A stretch of 64,000 nt of DNA from Pseudoalteromonas viridis (GTDB taxonomy: Bacteria > Pseudomonadota > Gammaproteobacteria > Enterobacterales > Alteromonadaceae). Made by a program: the position numbers and the translations under genes. The stretch covers positions 4,039,001 to 4,103,000 of the forward strand of contig NZ_CP072425.1 in the NCBI RefSeq assembly GCF_017742995.1, given 5' to 3'. Every line of letters begins with the position of its first letter. The stretch's first letter is position 1. This document shows positions 55,881 to 64,000 of this stretch, in pieces. The notes under the pieces were generated by a model. It did no database searches, had not been told where the DNA came from, and was given only the letters and a program-made list of their open reading frames with translations.

Positions 55881-56717
55881 TTAATACGGTGGGCAGGTTG
55901 GACAAGGTCGGTCTAAAGGAGTACCTTCCACATCAACTCTACCTAAATACAAAGCAGGGGAGTAAAATGTTCCATCATAGACCCAAGCATCAACAGTGTG
56001 CAATCCCGCCTGACTTGATTGAAATGAAAAGGTGGTTGAGCCTTTAATAGTTGATATAGCTTTTGACGAGCCAGCCCCTATCCCGTCGGCTCCACGGGCT
56101 TGAACCCAAATACGCGCATTAGCACCAGCGCCTAACCGGCCAACTTTGGAATATTTATCTAGGTCCCATCCAACAGTCACAGTGACATTGTTGCCATACC
56201 TAGAACGAGGCGCTGATTTATATTGAGTCTTCGGCCTATTTTGCACCCATACACCTTCAGCTGAACACAACTCACCGCGAGTAATCCATACTAAGCCGTA
56301 ACCATTTGTTCTGTCAAAAGACATATTATGATATGAGTTTGAATCAAGGTTTGACTTATCCTTGCCTATGTGGCCCTTTTCCGAGTTATGGAAGTGAACG
56401 TAAGCATACTTATCAAATAAGTTCCCTTTGGCTCTAAAACTGCTTCCTCTTATAACATGCTTTGGAACCTCAACTCTGAGATAATCAAAACTATTCAACA
56501 CCGTTGATAAGCTATCAAAAAAATCACTCCATGCTTGCGGAGAATATGGGTTACCGTATACTTCAAATCCATCAGCTACAGCAGTTCCTACATCAGCAGC
56601 ATTAACATCATACGGTGCGCTTCTGCCATATTTACAGTTAGTTGGCATGCTGTTACTCACAGCTAAAGCATTGTGGCTTAAAAAAAGAGCTGCAACTGCA
56701 ATCAGGGGCTTTTTCAT
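55881..56717 (-). CDS. Secreted protein of unknown function
   Basis: 278 residues. Signal peptide MKKPLIAVAALFLSHNALAVS, then a body rich in Tyr, Ser and Gly with YGRSAPYDVNAADVGTAVAD, HFHNSEKGHIGKDKSNLDSN, NNVTVTVGWDLDKYS, and a C-terminal FSFQSSQAGLHTVDAWVYDG beta-like stretch ending CPTCPPY. It may have a carbohydrate-binding or Ig-like fold at the C-terminus; this is a guess from composition. Transcribed with the 54448 gene (119 bp apart), possibly one unit. No family recognised. Confidence 0.8.
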   Translation of the reverse strand: MKKPLIAVAALFLSHNALAVSNSMPTNCKYGRSAPYDVNAADVGTAVADGFEVYGNPYSPQAWSDFFDSLSTVLNSFDYLRVEVPKHVIRGSSFRAKGNLFDKYAYVHFHNSEKGHIGKDKSNLDSNSYHNMSFDRTNGYGLVWITRGELCSAEGVWVQNRPKTQYKSAPRSRYGNNVTVTVGWDLDKYSKVGRLGAGANARIWVQARGADGIGAGSSKAISTIKGSTTFSFQSSQAGLHTVDAWVYDGTFYSPALYLGRVDVEGTPLDRPCPTCPPY

Positions 56718-57102
56718 TATATTTCCTTCATAATTTGTTATTTAACCAACATAGAATCCAAAAATTTCACACTGTGAAGCACATATAATACACAAAAAAA
56801 ACACACCTTAAAATAAAAACAAAAACTTTATTAATATATTCATATAAGGATTGCGACATGATTGTAAAGTGAAGTGATCTACATATTTCTATGAATACAG
56901 TAACAGGCTTCTTGGAACCCAAAAAAGCCTTGTCGGCCGGTAATTTTTCCGTGACATTGCGAATCCAATACCAGCACCATTTACTTCTATCAAGTCAATG
57001 CCTTTCTCTAGACATTGACGTAGTAAACCATTTGTACTTTCTATTATATCTCGCAGCCAGTAGAGGTAGTCGCTCCTGAATAATCCACTTTTTAAGTGGC
57101 TA
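56718..57102. other. AT-rich non-coding stretch in the accessory segment
   Basis: 385 bp. The first half is very AT-rich and should contain the promoter of the secreted-protein gene. Open frames on either strand are short with no recognisable protein. CCACTT/AAGTGG forms a small hairpin just before the IS5 remnant. Confidence 0.5.
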
Positions 57103-57353
57103 GGGCCTTGTTGATCAAATCCAGATAGCTTAGGAAAAGCTGCGATTTCAGCTGTTTCCCTGATATTCAGGCATATCTAGCCTAGTCATTCTGCTGAGCA
57201 CTTTCACTTTGCTCATCGCTTCAGTGTGCTGCTGATTGAATCCACGACTGACCAGCTTGTCTTCCATAAGCTGTTTATACCGGTACATTGCTGTTTCCAC
57301 CAGTGAACATTGATGGTAGCTATCACACTTTTTCCGCGCACTGCCGCCTATCT
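57103..57353 (-). pseudogene. IS5-family transposase C-terminal remnant
   Basis: On the minus strand, from 57353 down to TGA at 57148-57150, the frame reads GGSARKKCDSYHQ, then CSLVETAMYRYKQLMEDKL and EAMSKVKVLSRMTRLDMP. This is the typical C-terminus of an IS5-family transposase (SLVETAMYRYK and the following VLNRMT-type end). A GGGCCTTGTTGATCAAAT-type end (57103 onward) resembles IS5-group termini. The first two thirds of the gene are missing, so it is inactive. Confidence 0.7.
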
Positions 57354-57482
57354 AAGGTATCCCCAAAACTAGTGCTTATATATCAATAAGATGGTGCTTG
57401 TGAAAAATATTGAAAAGAAGGGGAACATTCATGATGTCTTGTGATCTTATGAATCGCCAAAAACAAAAAATAACATAACACC

Positions 57483-58473
57483 ATGAATGCTTTTACTATT
57501 TTGCACAATATGCTCCGTGCTGTCACCCCTGCCAACATACACAAAGCCAGATTTAATTCCCTTTTTGCTGCCGTGCACTCTCTACTGCGTTGTCAGCAGT
57601 GTACATTGACTTCGATTGGGCGCAATCTTGAATAGAAAACAACCGAAAATTTTGCGTGAATCCACATCCGTTTATGTCAGCTTGAGCCGCTCTGTCGTCA
57701 CACACAAACACCCTTTTATTTTAGTGGGTTGGAGCCACGCAGATACACGTACAAAGCATTGTATTTTGCGCGCCAGCATCGTCAGTGAGGGCCGCGCTAT
57801 GACGCTTTATCAACAAAGCGCCCTGAGCTATCAATACCACTGTCCCAAGACCCAAAAACGGTTTTTGAAAATGCTCAAGCTGATTTTACCCAACGATTGT
57901 CGACCCGTGATTGTTACTGATGCGGGCTTCAAGGTTCCCTGGCTTAAAGCTGTGCGCAGCCACGACTGGCATTATATTAGTCGAGTTCGTGGTACAGCAC
58001 ATCTTAGAACTGAACAAAGTACAGAGTTCGTTTCTTGCCAGTCACTGTTCAAGAGTCATGCTCGAAAAAGCCAGTTTCTCGGCGCGACCGAACTCACAAA
58101 AAGTGCCCAATATCAAACGCATGCTGTGTTGGTTGGCAAAGGCCATAAGCTGCTGAAAAGAGATAATAAAAGAACGTACAGAGAGCCTTGGCTACTGGTA
58201 TCTTCACTCCCTAAAAGACACAACTTTACTGAAAAAGTGATCAAGCTGTATAGCATGAGAATGCAGATAGAAGCGGGATTTCGAGATCAAAAAAGTGTTC
58301 GGTTTGGGCTTGGCTCAGACTTACACAGAACAAACAAAATCAACCGTCTGGATATCCTGTTGTTACTGGCTACGCTGGCCCACTGGTTCAGCATAAAGGA
58401 CAACCGTCGCGGTCGCTTTGGAACGACAAAGTCACATCGAAACAGGCCCTCAACTGATCCCGGCTTGTGTTAA
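57483..58473 (+). pseudogene. IS4-family transposase, internally deleted and C-terminally fused
   Basis: ATG 57483 opens MNAFTILHNMLRAVTPANIH and runs about 50 codons to a stop; a second frame from 57616 continues through the middle and C-terminal half. The text includes VIVTDAGFKVPWL and YSMRMQIEAGFRDQK, which fits the IS4 Y-(2)-R-(3)-E-(6)-K signature. GWS occurs where I expect a DWS catalytic Asp, so it is probably dead even apart from the frame break. From 58395 the frame runs into hrpB-derived DNA (KDNRRG), so its real C-terminus is lost. Confidence 0.8.
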
Positions 58474-58906
58474 GTTAATTGAACAAAACCAACTGTTTGC
58501 CGGCGCCTGACAGCAGGTTAGTCGCATGCTGGATTATCAAAAGCTATATCATCAACATGAGCAAAGTGAAATGCCAGCTGTGCCGAGTGCAACTCAGTGG
58601 TTGACACAAGCACTTGAGGACTAGGGCATTGAGACACAGGAAGATCTGATGCTGATTGAGGCACAAGACCTGTTCTATCTACCTATAGAGGACTGGATCA
58701 TTGAACCCTTTATAGAAAAGTTCCCACTTGAGGTTGTCCTACCTGAATTAACCATGAGTGTGGTTTATAGTTTTACCGCCAAACGCATTACCCTCGAATA
58801 TACTCAAGGTCATCGCAAAGATGCGCCAAAACGCTGGGAGTTGCCTGTCTGGCCAAGATTTAAAATACGCTATAAAAAGGCGAGTAAAGTGGTGGATGTG
58901 AAGTGA
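58395..58906 (+). pseudogene. Decayed second copy of the hrpB 3' end
   Basis: Matches 53654-53672 and then 53930-54422 of hrpB, roughly 95 percent identical over nearly 500 bp by eye. About 257 bp between is missing, with GTGGCTTTAG/GTCGCTTTAG at the deletion ends. Stops interrupt it: TGG to TGA near 58508 and TTG to TAG near 58622. An open stretch (58649-58906) codes the last 85 residues, ending VVDVK in place of VVDVR. No start or N-terminal part, so no function is expected. Confidence 0.88.
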
Positions 58907-59221
58907 TTGAATCAGAGCTACGAGGTACGGAGTTGAATAAATGGGTGAAAGACTATCTCGACTATGGATAGTCCAAAAGCCGATATCTTCATATGGTTCA
59001 GAAAACTGGATGCCTTTCAGTGGGACTAAGTATCAAAGTTATGAAAAGCTCTTGGTAGTAATTAAATGGCTCTGCCTGATTGGATAATTGACGCTGTTGA
59101 TGCAAGCAGCCAGCTGTATTAAAGCATCAAATAACAAAGGCCGCTTGGAACCTGTACAGAGACAAAAACTCATTGCGCAACTGTACAAATAAAAGTCACA
59201 TATTGCGTCCGCTTACGCAGG
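58907..59221. other. Non-coding stretch after the hrpB copy
   Basis: 315 bp. Short open frames only; one ends KGRLEPVQRQKLIAQLYK before TAA at about 59190 and may be debris of a longer gene, but I cannot name it. No repeat or promoter recognised. Confidence 0.4.
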
Positions 59222-59452
59222 TTACCTAGCTTCGCTAAGTACGCCTTTTGTTTGATGATTGCGAAGTGCGTCTTGTGAGTCCTCGCGGATAGCGCGTCTT
59301 TGCTCGGCAGTTGTGCAACGCTTCTTGGGAATGCTAGAACCTAACGTCTTAACTTGCTCACATTTGTAACCGTCGTTTTTAGCTGTGGTGTTTCCTGTTG
59401 AAGAACAAGCTGAAATAGAAAGTGCTATGGCTGGAACAATAATATATTTCAT
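59222..59452 (-). CDS. Small lipoprotein of unknown function
   Basis: 76 residues. MKYIIVPAIALSISACSS is a lipoprotein signal with the lipid-bearing cysteine at 16. The mature part has KCEQVKTLGSSIPKKRCTTA with two further cysteines and an end rich in charged residues (RRAIREDSQDALRNHQTKG). The Cys...GSSIPKKRC pattern recurs in small uncharacterised marine gammaproteobacterial lipoproteins, from memory only. Transcribed on the same strand as the TonB receptors. Confidence 0.75.
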   Translation of the reverse strand: MKYIIVPAIALSISACSSTGNTTAKNDGYKCEQVKTLGSSIPKKRCTTAEQRRAIREDSQDALRNHQTKGVLSEAR

Positions 59453-59520
59453 TTTTCTATCCTTAATTAAATTTATCGTTATGAATTATTATTGGGTAAA
59501 GCATATTATGGGTACTAACT

Positions 59521-59554
59521 AAAAAAGGCTCACATGTAAATCATGTAAGCCTCA
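59521..59554 (-). terminator. Terminator of the 59568 TonB receptor
   Basis: AGGCTTACATG/CATGTGAGCCT (one mismatch) around ATTTA, then six T on the minus strand, 16 bp past the stop. Confidence 0.85.
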
Positions 59555-59567
59555 TTTAGTTCAGTAA

Positions 59568-62399
59568 TTAGAACGTGTAGTCTACGCTCAAGTATACTGT
59601 ACGAAGTAGCTGGTCATAGTAACGACCTTCGTACCCTACCAAGTGACCTTCTGGGTCGCCTAGTGAGAACGGAGGCTCTTTATCAAACAGGTTGTTTACA
59701 CCCAGAGTGATATTTGTGTTCTCAAAACCACGGTAGTCAATTTTATAATCAACTGTAGTGTGAGAAGGTACGCTCAGCTGAACATTTGTTGTTGCAAAGC
59801 GAGTCAATTCCTCACCATCTTTGTTGTAGTAAGTTTCTGTAGCAGCATTTGCAACTGTACCGATACCTACATTTGTCGCAGCATCTTTCCAACCGGACTT
59901 GTATTTAATACGTAACGTGTGCGCAAAGTCACCGTGAGTTAAAGTATTCTGGATATTGATGATATTGCGGAATACAACTTCCTGGTCAGTACCATATTTA
60001 CCCAGGCTACTACGCCATTCGAATGGTACAACACCTGCAAGTGTGTACTCAGAGCGGTCCATGTAAGTACCCTGAACCATAGTCTTAAGGTCACCGAAAG
60101 ACAGCTCATTGTTCAGAGTCATTTTCCAGTCGAAACCAGCAGACTTAGATTCACCGATGTTAATTGGTGCAGTAATAACACTCAACAGTTGGTTAGTTGG
60201 GTCTGAACGGTCAGTACGAATGACAAATCTCTTGTCGAAAATTTGTGGATTAGCGAACATATAATCTTGGTCAGGACGCTCTACCATATCTTCGATGTTT
60301 ACTTGCCAATAATCTAGCTCTAAAGAGAAATCAGTTGTTGGCGAGTATACAAAACCAATTGAGCTTTGCTCTGAAGTTTCAGGTTTAAGTGAATCACTAC
60401 CTAAGTTAAAACGTTGATACTGCAGGCTGCCAGGAGGACAGAATTCAGCTCGAGGATCTGATGATGCCAGTGGACATGTATAGTCACTTGTGGTTACACC
60501 AAACGCTGACTCAGGCTCTGCAATTTGCAGTAGTGATGCAGCTTTGAAACCAGTACCGATTGAACCGCGGAGAACCAGGTTGTCTGTTGCGCTGTAACGG
60601 AAGCTAAGCTTGTACGTGGTATCATTTTCAGATTTGTTTACATCGCCGCCAGCGAACTTGTCTTCCACTGCACCAATGTTGTCATAACGTAGTGCCAGGT
60701 TAAAGCTCAAGTCATCCAGTACAGGGATCTGGAATTCAGTGAAGACACCATATGTAGAGCGCTCTAGGCTGTAATCAAAATCACCGCCGCCATCGCCAAA
60801 ACGCTCATCGCTTTTGTTGGCTTCTGAACGGATAGACTCGAAAGTGTTTGTGCGATAATCAGCACCGTAACCTATGTACACCTCACCAGCAGGCAGTTCA
60901 AACAACGGCTGAGATGCACGGAAGTCAATAGATAGAGACTCTGTTTTGGTTGTATCTTCTAAGTTAATATACTTAGCATCGTTAAGCGCTGATACAGCCC
61001 CATCATTCGCTACAAACTGGTCATTTGGAAGGAAAATATCAACCGCACCACTTTGGATGCTTTCTACAAACTTATCAGCGTAGAAATAACCGTCTAAGAA
61101 AGTTTGCTCTCTTTCAGAACGGGAGTAAACAACGGCAGTGTTAAAATCGATATTGTCTAGGATTACACCTTCCAAACCTACAATAGTATTAAGCGAATCA
61201 GTTGCCCACTCGGTAGTACGGTTGCCACCAGGAAGCGCACGCCAACGACCTTGGAAACGAGTTACGTTGTCAGCAGAAATACCTTCTTTTTCCAACTCTG
61301 GTTTTACGTACTTATCAAACAGAACGCTTTCAGTTCCGATATTGATATTACCTGTTGGGTTTGGTGCGATACGTGAAGTCAGGACGTAGTCTGTGTATGA
61401 CAGGGTCGAGAATGCTTTTATGTCATCAGTAATCGCTGCTTCACCTTGAAGCATGAATGCCAGACGTTCGTCTTCTGGGTAAATCTCCAGAGTACTTGTG
61501 TAGTCAAATGAACAGAATGTGTCACCCGGTGAGAATGCTGTATCTGGAGCACAACTACCATTACCTTCACCTCTGGTGTAAGGCGTGTACGCGAGAACAT
61601 TTCTTTCTCCGCCATCTTCCACAGTTACAAATGCATTACCAGGGATTGAGTTGGATGAACCATTGATGCTGTAGTACTGTTGATTGTTGTGCGTAAACTC
61701 AAGAAAGCCTGTTTTCGCAAAGTCGCGGTCTTTTGAACGAAGCGGATCTTTTGTGTCATAGCTCACAGATGCAACTAGGCTGTAACCGTCACGATCGAAA
61801 TCACCTAGCCCTGTTGTAATACTGAAGTTTACAGACTCAGCACCATCCTTTGGACGGTCTGTACGAGCTGAAATTGTTGTACCGTCAACTTCGTCCTTGA
61901 GGATAAAGTTAATTACACCAGCGATAGCGTCAGAGCCATACAATGCAGAAGCACCATCGGTAAGTACTTCTACACGCTCAACTGCTGCCAGAGGAATGCT
62001 GTTCAAGTCGATAGAGTTACCAGAACCTGATGGCGCAAGGCGACGGCCGTTTAAAAGTACCAGCGTATATTGTTCACCAATACCACGAAGTGATGCAGTA
62101 GCTGTACCGCCACCACCGCCACCAACTGAAGATACTGGTGTAGTGAAACCCTGCATTGAAGGGATCTGAGCCACCAAATCAGGAACAGACGTTACACCAG
62201 TGGCTTTAATATCAGCTTCACCGATGATGTCGATTGGAAGCGCACCAGCAAGGTCTGTACCTTTGATGCTTGAACCTGTTACTTCGATTTTCTCGATTTT
62301 CTCTTCTGCTTCTTCTGCATTTGCTGCAAAAGCTGTAGCAGATACTGCACCGTACATCAGCGCTAAGCGGACCGCTTTCGAGATCTTGCTATTTAACAT
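59568..62399 (-). CDS. TonB-dependent outer-membrane receptor (large, oligosaccharide or peptide type)
   Basis: 943 residues from ATG 62399; the frame opens 58 codons earlier, but GGGAG seven bases before this ATG and the signal peptide SKAVRLALMYGAVSATAFAA mark the start. TonB box-like EKIEKIEVTGSSIKG, plug with GLY-rich VSSVGGGGGGTATASLRGIG and TLVLLNGRRLAPSGSG, SALYGSDAIAGVINFI, and a barrel ending TVYLSVDYTF. The size and the VTGSSI start belong to the receptor class abundant in Alteromonadales for peptides, sugars or siderophores. Substrate unknown. Confidence 0.9.
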   Translation of the reverse strand: MLNSKISKAVRLALMYGAVSATAFAANAEEAEEKIEKIEVTGSSIKGTDLAGALPIDIIGEADIKATGVTSVPDLVAQIPSMQGFTTPVSSVGGGGGGTATASLRGIGEQYTLVLLNGRRLAPSGSGNSIDLNSIPLAAVERVEVLTDGASALYGSDAIAGVINFILKDEVDGTTISARTDRPKDGAESVNFSITTGLGDFDRDGYSLVASVSYDTKDPLRSKDRDFAKTGFLEFTHNNQQYYSINGSSNSIPGNAFVTVEDGGERNVLAYTPYTRGEGNGSCAPDTAFSPGDTFCSFDYTSTLEIYPEDERLAFMLQGEAAITDDIKAFSTLSYTDYVLTSRIAPNPTGNINIGTESVLFDKYVKPELEKEGISADNVTRFQGRWRALPGGNRTTEWATDSLNTIVGLEGVILDNIDFNTAVVYSRSEREQTFLDGYFYADKFVESIQSGAVDIFLPNDQFVANDGAVSALNDAKYINLEDTTKTESLSIDFRASQPLFELPAGEVYIGYGADYRTNTFESIRSEANKSDERFGDGGGDFDYSLERSTYGVFTEFQIPVLDDLSFNLALRYDNIGAVEDKFAGGDVNKSENDTTYKLSFRYSATDNLVLRGSIGTGFKAASLLQIAEPESAFGVTTSDYTCPLASSDPRAEFCPPGSLQYQRFNLGSDSLKPETSEQSSIGFVYSPTTDFSLELDYWQVNIEDMVERPDQDYMFANPQIFDKRFVIRTDRSDPTNQLLSVITAPINIGESKSAGFDWKMTLNNELSFGDLKTMVQGTYMDRSEYTLAGVVPFEWRSSLGKYGTDQEVVFRNIINIQNTLTHGDFAHTLRIKYKSGWKDAATNVGIGTVANAATETYYNKDGEELTRFATTNVQLSVPSHTTVDYKIDYRGFENTNITLGVNNLFDKEPPFSLGDPEGHLVGYEGRYYDQLLRTVYLSVDYTF

Positions 62400-62506
62400 T
62401 TGTTTTCTCCCTGGCTTTAAATATTTCTTTAAAGCTTTGTTTTTATGTATTTTCTTACTTTTATATGGGCAACAAGTGAATACACTTTTAGCCATATTGG
62501 TGAAAC

Positions 62507-62536
62507 ATACTAATCGCATGAAAAACAAAAGGTCAA
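62507..62536 (-). promoter_or_regulatory. Sigma70-like promoter of the 59568 receptor
   Basis: Minus strand TTGACC (62531-62536) and TAGTAT (62507-62512), 18 bp apart, give a leader of about 100 nt. No Fur-like box is apparent around it. Confidence 0.5.
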
Positions 62537-62573
62537 CAACCTTTTTCAAAATCGGAATAAAAACACCACACAA

Positions 62574-63426
62574 AAAACAAAAAACACCTTAAATAACAAA
62601 ATGATAAAGTCAAAAAATTATCTTGCACTTTATTTTACACAATGACTGTTTTTTTTTTGACCTAAAAGCAGTGTAATACTTGATGATCAGTTACCAACTT
62701 TGTCTTCTGTTAGAGGTATTCAGACTGAAGTTTTACGCCATTTAACAAGTTAGCGTTCAGAAACCTTGCGTGAAGGACAATAGACCTCAAAATGTCCTGC
62801 TTAAATTGTTAAATTATTGCCATTTACACAGCACCAAGTTTGTGCAATGGTACAAGCACATTGACCCTATAATGTAAGTTAGCTATTTGTGGCATAAGCT
62901 AAACACTCCTCACACTTCACACAACTAAAATTTGGCTAAGTTATCCGTGAATGCAGTTTCTTCAATATCCTGCGTACGTGGGTAAAACTGCCTTCACTGA
63001 GAATCTTAACAACTCCGGCACACAAAAAATGATTGTTGCTTCAAGCGGTAACAATCCCAGCTTCGATTGTACTTGTTGTTTAACGAGGAAATCTATGACC
63101 ATATGAAAGTGTGACTTTGATTAGCCAAAAATCATTCAGAAGTACAAAGTCCGGTGCACCAAGAATAAACTTGCAGAACCCTACAGCATGAAACTCAGTG
63201 GCCTTCAATTGCTTGGTTTTTGGAGGTTATTGGCCTTTGAGATTTGGATGATTACGATATGGCTTTGAGCTTTGTGTTTGATGATACACTTCAGTAGACA
63301 CGGGTATTAATCGCCTGGAGTCGACTTGCCTATTTGGTAAAAGATTAGGACCATATGAGACGGTAATAAGCATTAAAATTATGCTAACCCTAGAAGATAT
63401 ATTGAGGTATTTCGATATGCGCATAA
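62574..63426. other. Long non-coding stretch between two TonB receptors
   Basis: About 850 bp with only short open frames on both strands and no recognisable protein. AT-rich, with a T10 run near 62650. It may contain decayed coding debris; none can be named. Confidence 0.5.
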
Positions 63427-63460
63427 AAAATCCGACATCACTTCTGAAGTCGGATTTTTA
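63425..63460 (-). terminator. Terminator of the 63513 TonB receptor
   Basis: AAAATCCGAC/GTCGGATTTT, a 10-bp stem with a 12-base loop, then T-rich sequence on both sides; 55 bp past the stop on the minus strand. Confidence 0.85.
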
Positions 63461-63512
63461 TATTTTAAGGCGCGCTTAAAACGCGCTCAGGTTCAATTCG
63501 CTGGTCAGCATA

Positions 63513-64000
63513 TTAGAAGCTGATGTTGTAACCTGCAAAGATTTCGCGACCAATGTGGCCTGCATTGTAGATTGCGTAGTCTTCATAGAAACCTTGACTA
63601 TCATACACTACACCCTTATCAAACAGGTTACGTGCACCCAGAGTGAACGTACCATAGCCATCGCTGTAGTACTTCATGTTCAGGTTGTGGGTTACGTAGG
63701 TCGGAAGCGAGCCATCGTATACGTTATAAGGTTCTTGACCATCTACTTTAACAACAGACTGAGACTCATAAGTATCAGCAATGATGTCTGTAGTCCAGTT
63801 CACTGTGTAGTTATCAACTGCGTAGTTGATAGTGAACTGAGAACGCCATTCAGGCGTTTCCGGCGCGCCCTTTTCATCTTCACGAGGACCAGTGAAGTAG
63901 ACATCTTCACCCACTTCTGTCAGCAATGTAGTTACATTTCTGAACTTGAAGTCACCAAACGAAGTTTCTAACTTGTAAGAGAGGTCAATATCGAAGCCTT
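63513..64000 (-). CDS. TonB-dependent receptor, C-terminal part (cut by window edge)
   Basis: About 162 residues, open to the right edge (the apparent start at 63926 is an internal TTG; the frame continues upstream as LETSFGDFKFRNVTTL). Barrel strands and the ending EIFAGYNISF are those of a TonB receptor; GTFTLGARNLFDKGVVYDSQ is the penultimate-strand NLFDK motif shared with the 59568 receptor. Same strand as that receptor, about 1.1 kb apart. Substrate unknown. Confidence 0.88.
   Translation of the reverse strand, partial: GFDIDLSYKLETSFGDFKFRNVTTLLTEVGEDVYFTGPREDEKGAPETPEWRSQFTINYAVDNYTVNWTTDIIADTYESQSVVKVDGQEPYNVYDGSLPTYVTHNLNMKYYSDGYGTFTLGARNLFDKGVVYDSQGFYEDYAIYNAGHIGREIFAGYNISF

Noticed and set aside
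59098..59190. Short frame ending KGRLEPVQRQKLIAQLYK
   Set aside because: Thirty codons, no start site or family recognised; noted only as possible debris.
62400..62573. 58-codon N-terminal extension of the large TonB receptor
   Set aside because: It would bury the signal peptide, and GGGAG lies before the inner ATG; a promoter is predicted within the extension.

Overview
The window looks like a chromosomal segment of a marine gammaproteobacterium, most likely Pseudoalteromonas or a close relative. The reasons are the conserved gene blocks (rpsP-rimM-trmD-rplS, murJ-ribF-ileS-lspA-fkpB-ispH, clpB-pgeF-rluD next to bamD), the many TonB-dependent receptors, and the protein sequences themselves. 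This assignment is inference; no rRNA, tRNA, CRISPR array or replication origin was seen.

Layout. 1-4.3 kb: the 3' end of pheA converges on tyrA, followed by the rpsP-rimM-trmD-rplS operon. 4.3-10.1 kb: a haem-iron locus, with an outer-membrane receptor divergent from hmuT-hmuU-hmuV-hutZ around a Fur-like operator. 10.1-22.6 kb: housekeeping genes (ffh, ypjD, a CorB-type transporter, a lytic-transglycosylase-like lipoprotein, gshA, an oxidoreductase, clpB with a sigma32-like promoter, pgeF, rluD, bamD). 22.7-32.1 kb: glnB and a type IV pilus minor-pilin cluster (two FimT-like pseudopilins, pilV-pilW-pilX-pilY1-pilE) next to an AlgZ/AlgR-like LytTR two-component pair; pilW is split by a frameshift at a six-G run. 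32.1-40.2 kb: ispH, fkpB, lspA, ileS, ribF, murJ and rpsT. 40.3-54.4 kb: small regulators and membrane proteins, an Smr protein, a GhrA-like reductase, an OlsF-type ornithine-lipid synthase, a thioredoxin-fold protein, a TonB receptor, ppiC, grxA, deaD, mtfA and an HrpB-type helicase. 54.4-59 kb: an AT-richer accessory stretch with two unrecognised exported or anchored proteins, IS5- and IS4-type transposase remnants, and a decayed second copy of the helicase 3' end. 59-64 kb: a small lipoprotein, one complete TonB receptor and the C-terminal part of another.

The most unusual non-coding signal is a roughly 165-bp, nearly self-complementary repeat present three times (621-784, 22666-22833, 23841-24004). 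Every copy starts exactly on the TAA stop codon of the gene before it, always in the same orientation relative to that gene, and carries a Shine-Dalgarno-ATG mini-ORF. Two copies bracket glnB and the first fimT as inverted repeats. The second notable signal is the hrpB 3'-end duplication bracketing about 4 kb of orphan genes and IS debris.

Functional links: the haem genes form one uptake and degradation path, from outer-membrane receptor to periplasmic binding protein, ABC importer and HutZ. The pilus genes encode minor pilins plus the PilY1 tip adhesin and probably answer to the adjacent sensor-regulator pair. The three other TonB receptors point to scavenging of large nutrients. All calls come from reading the sequence; no database search was possible.
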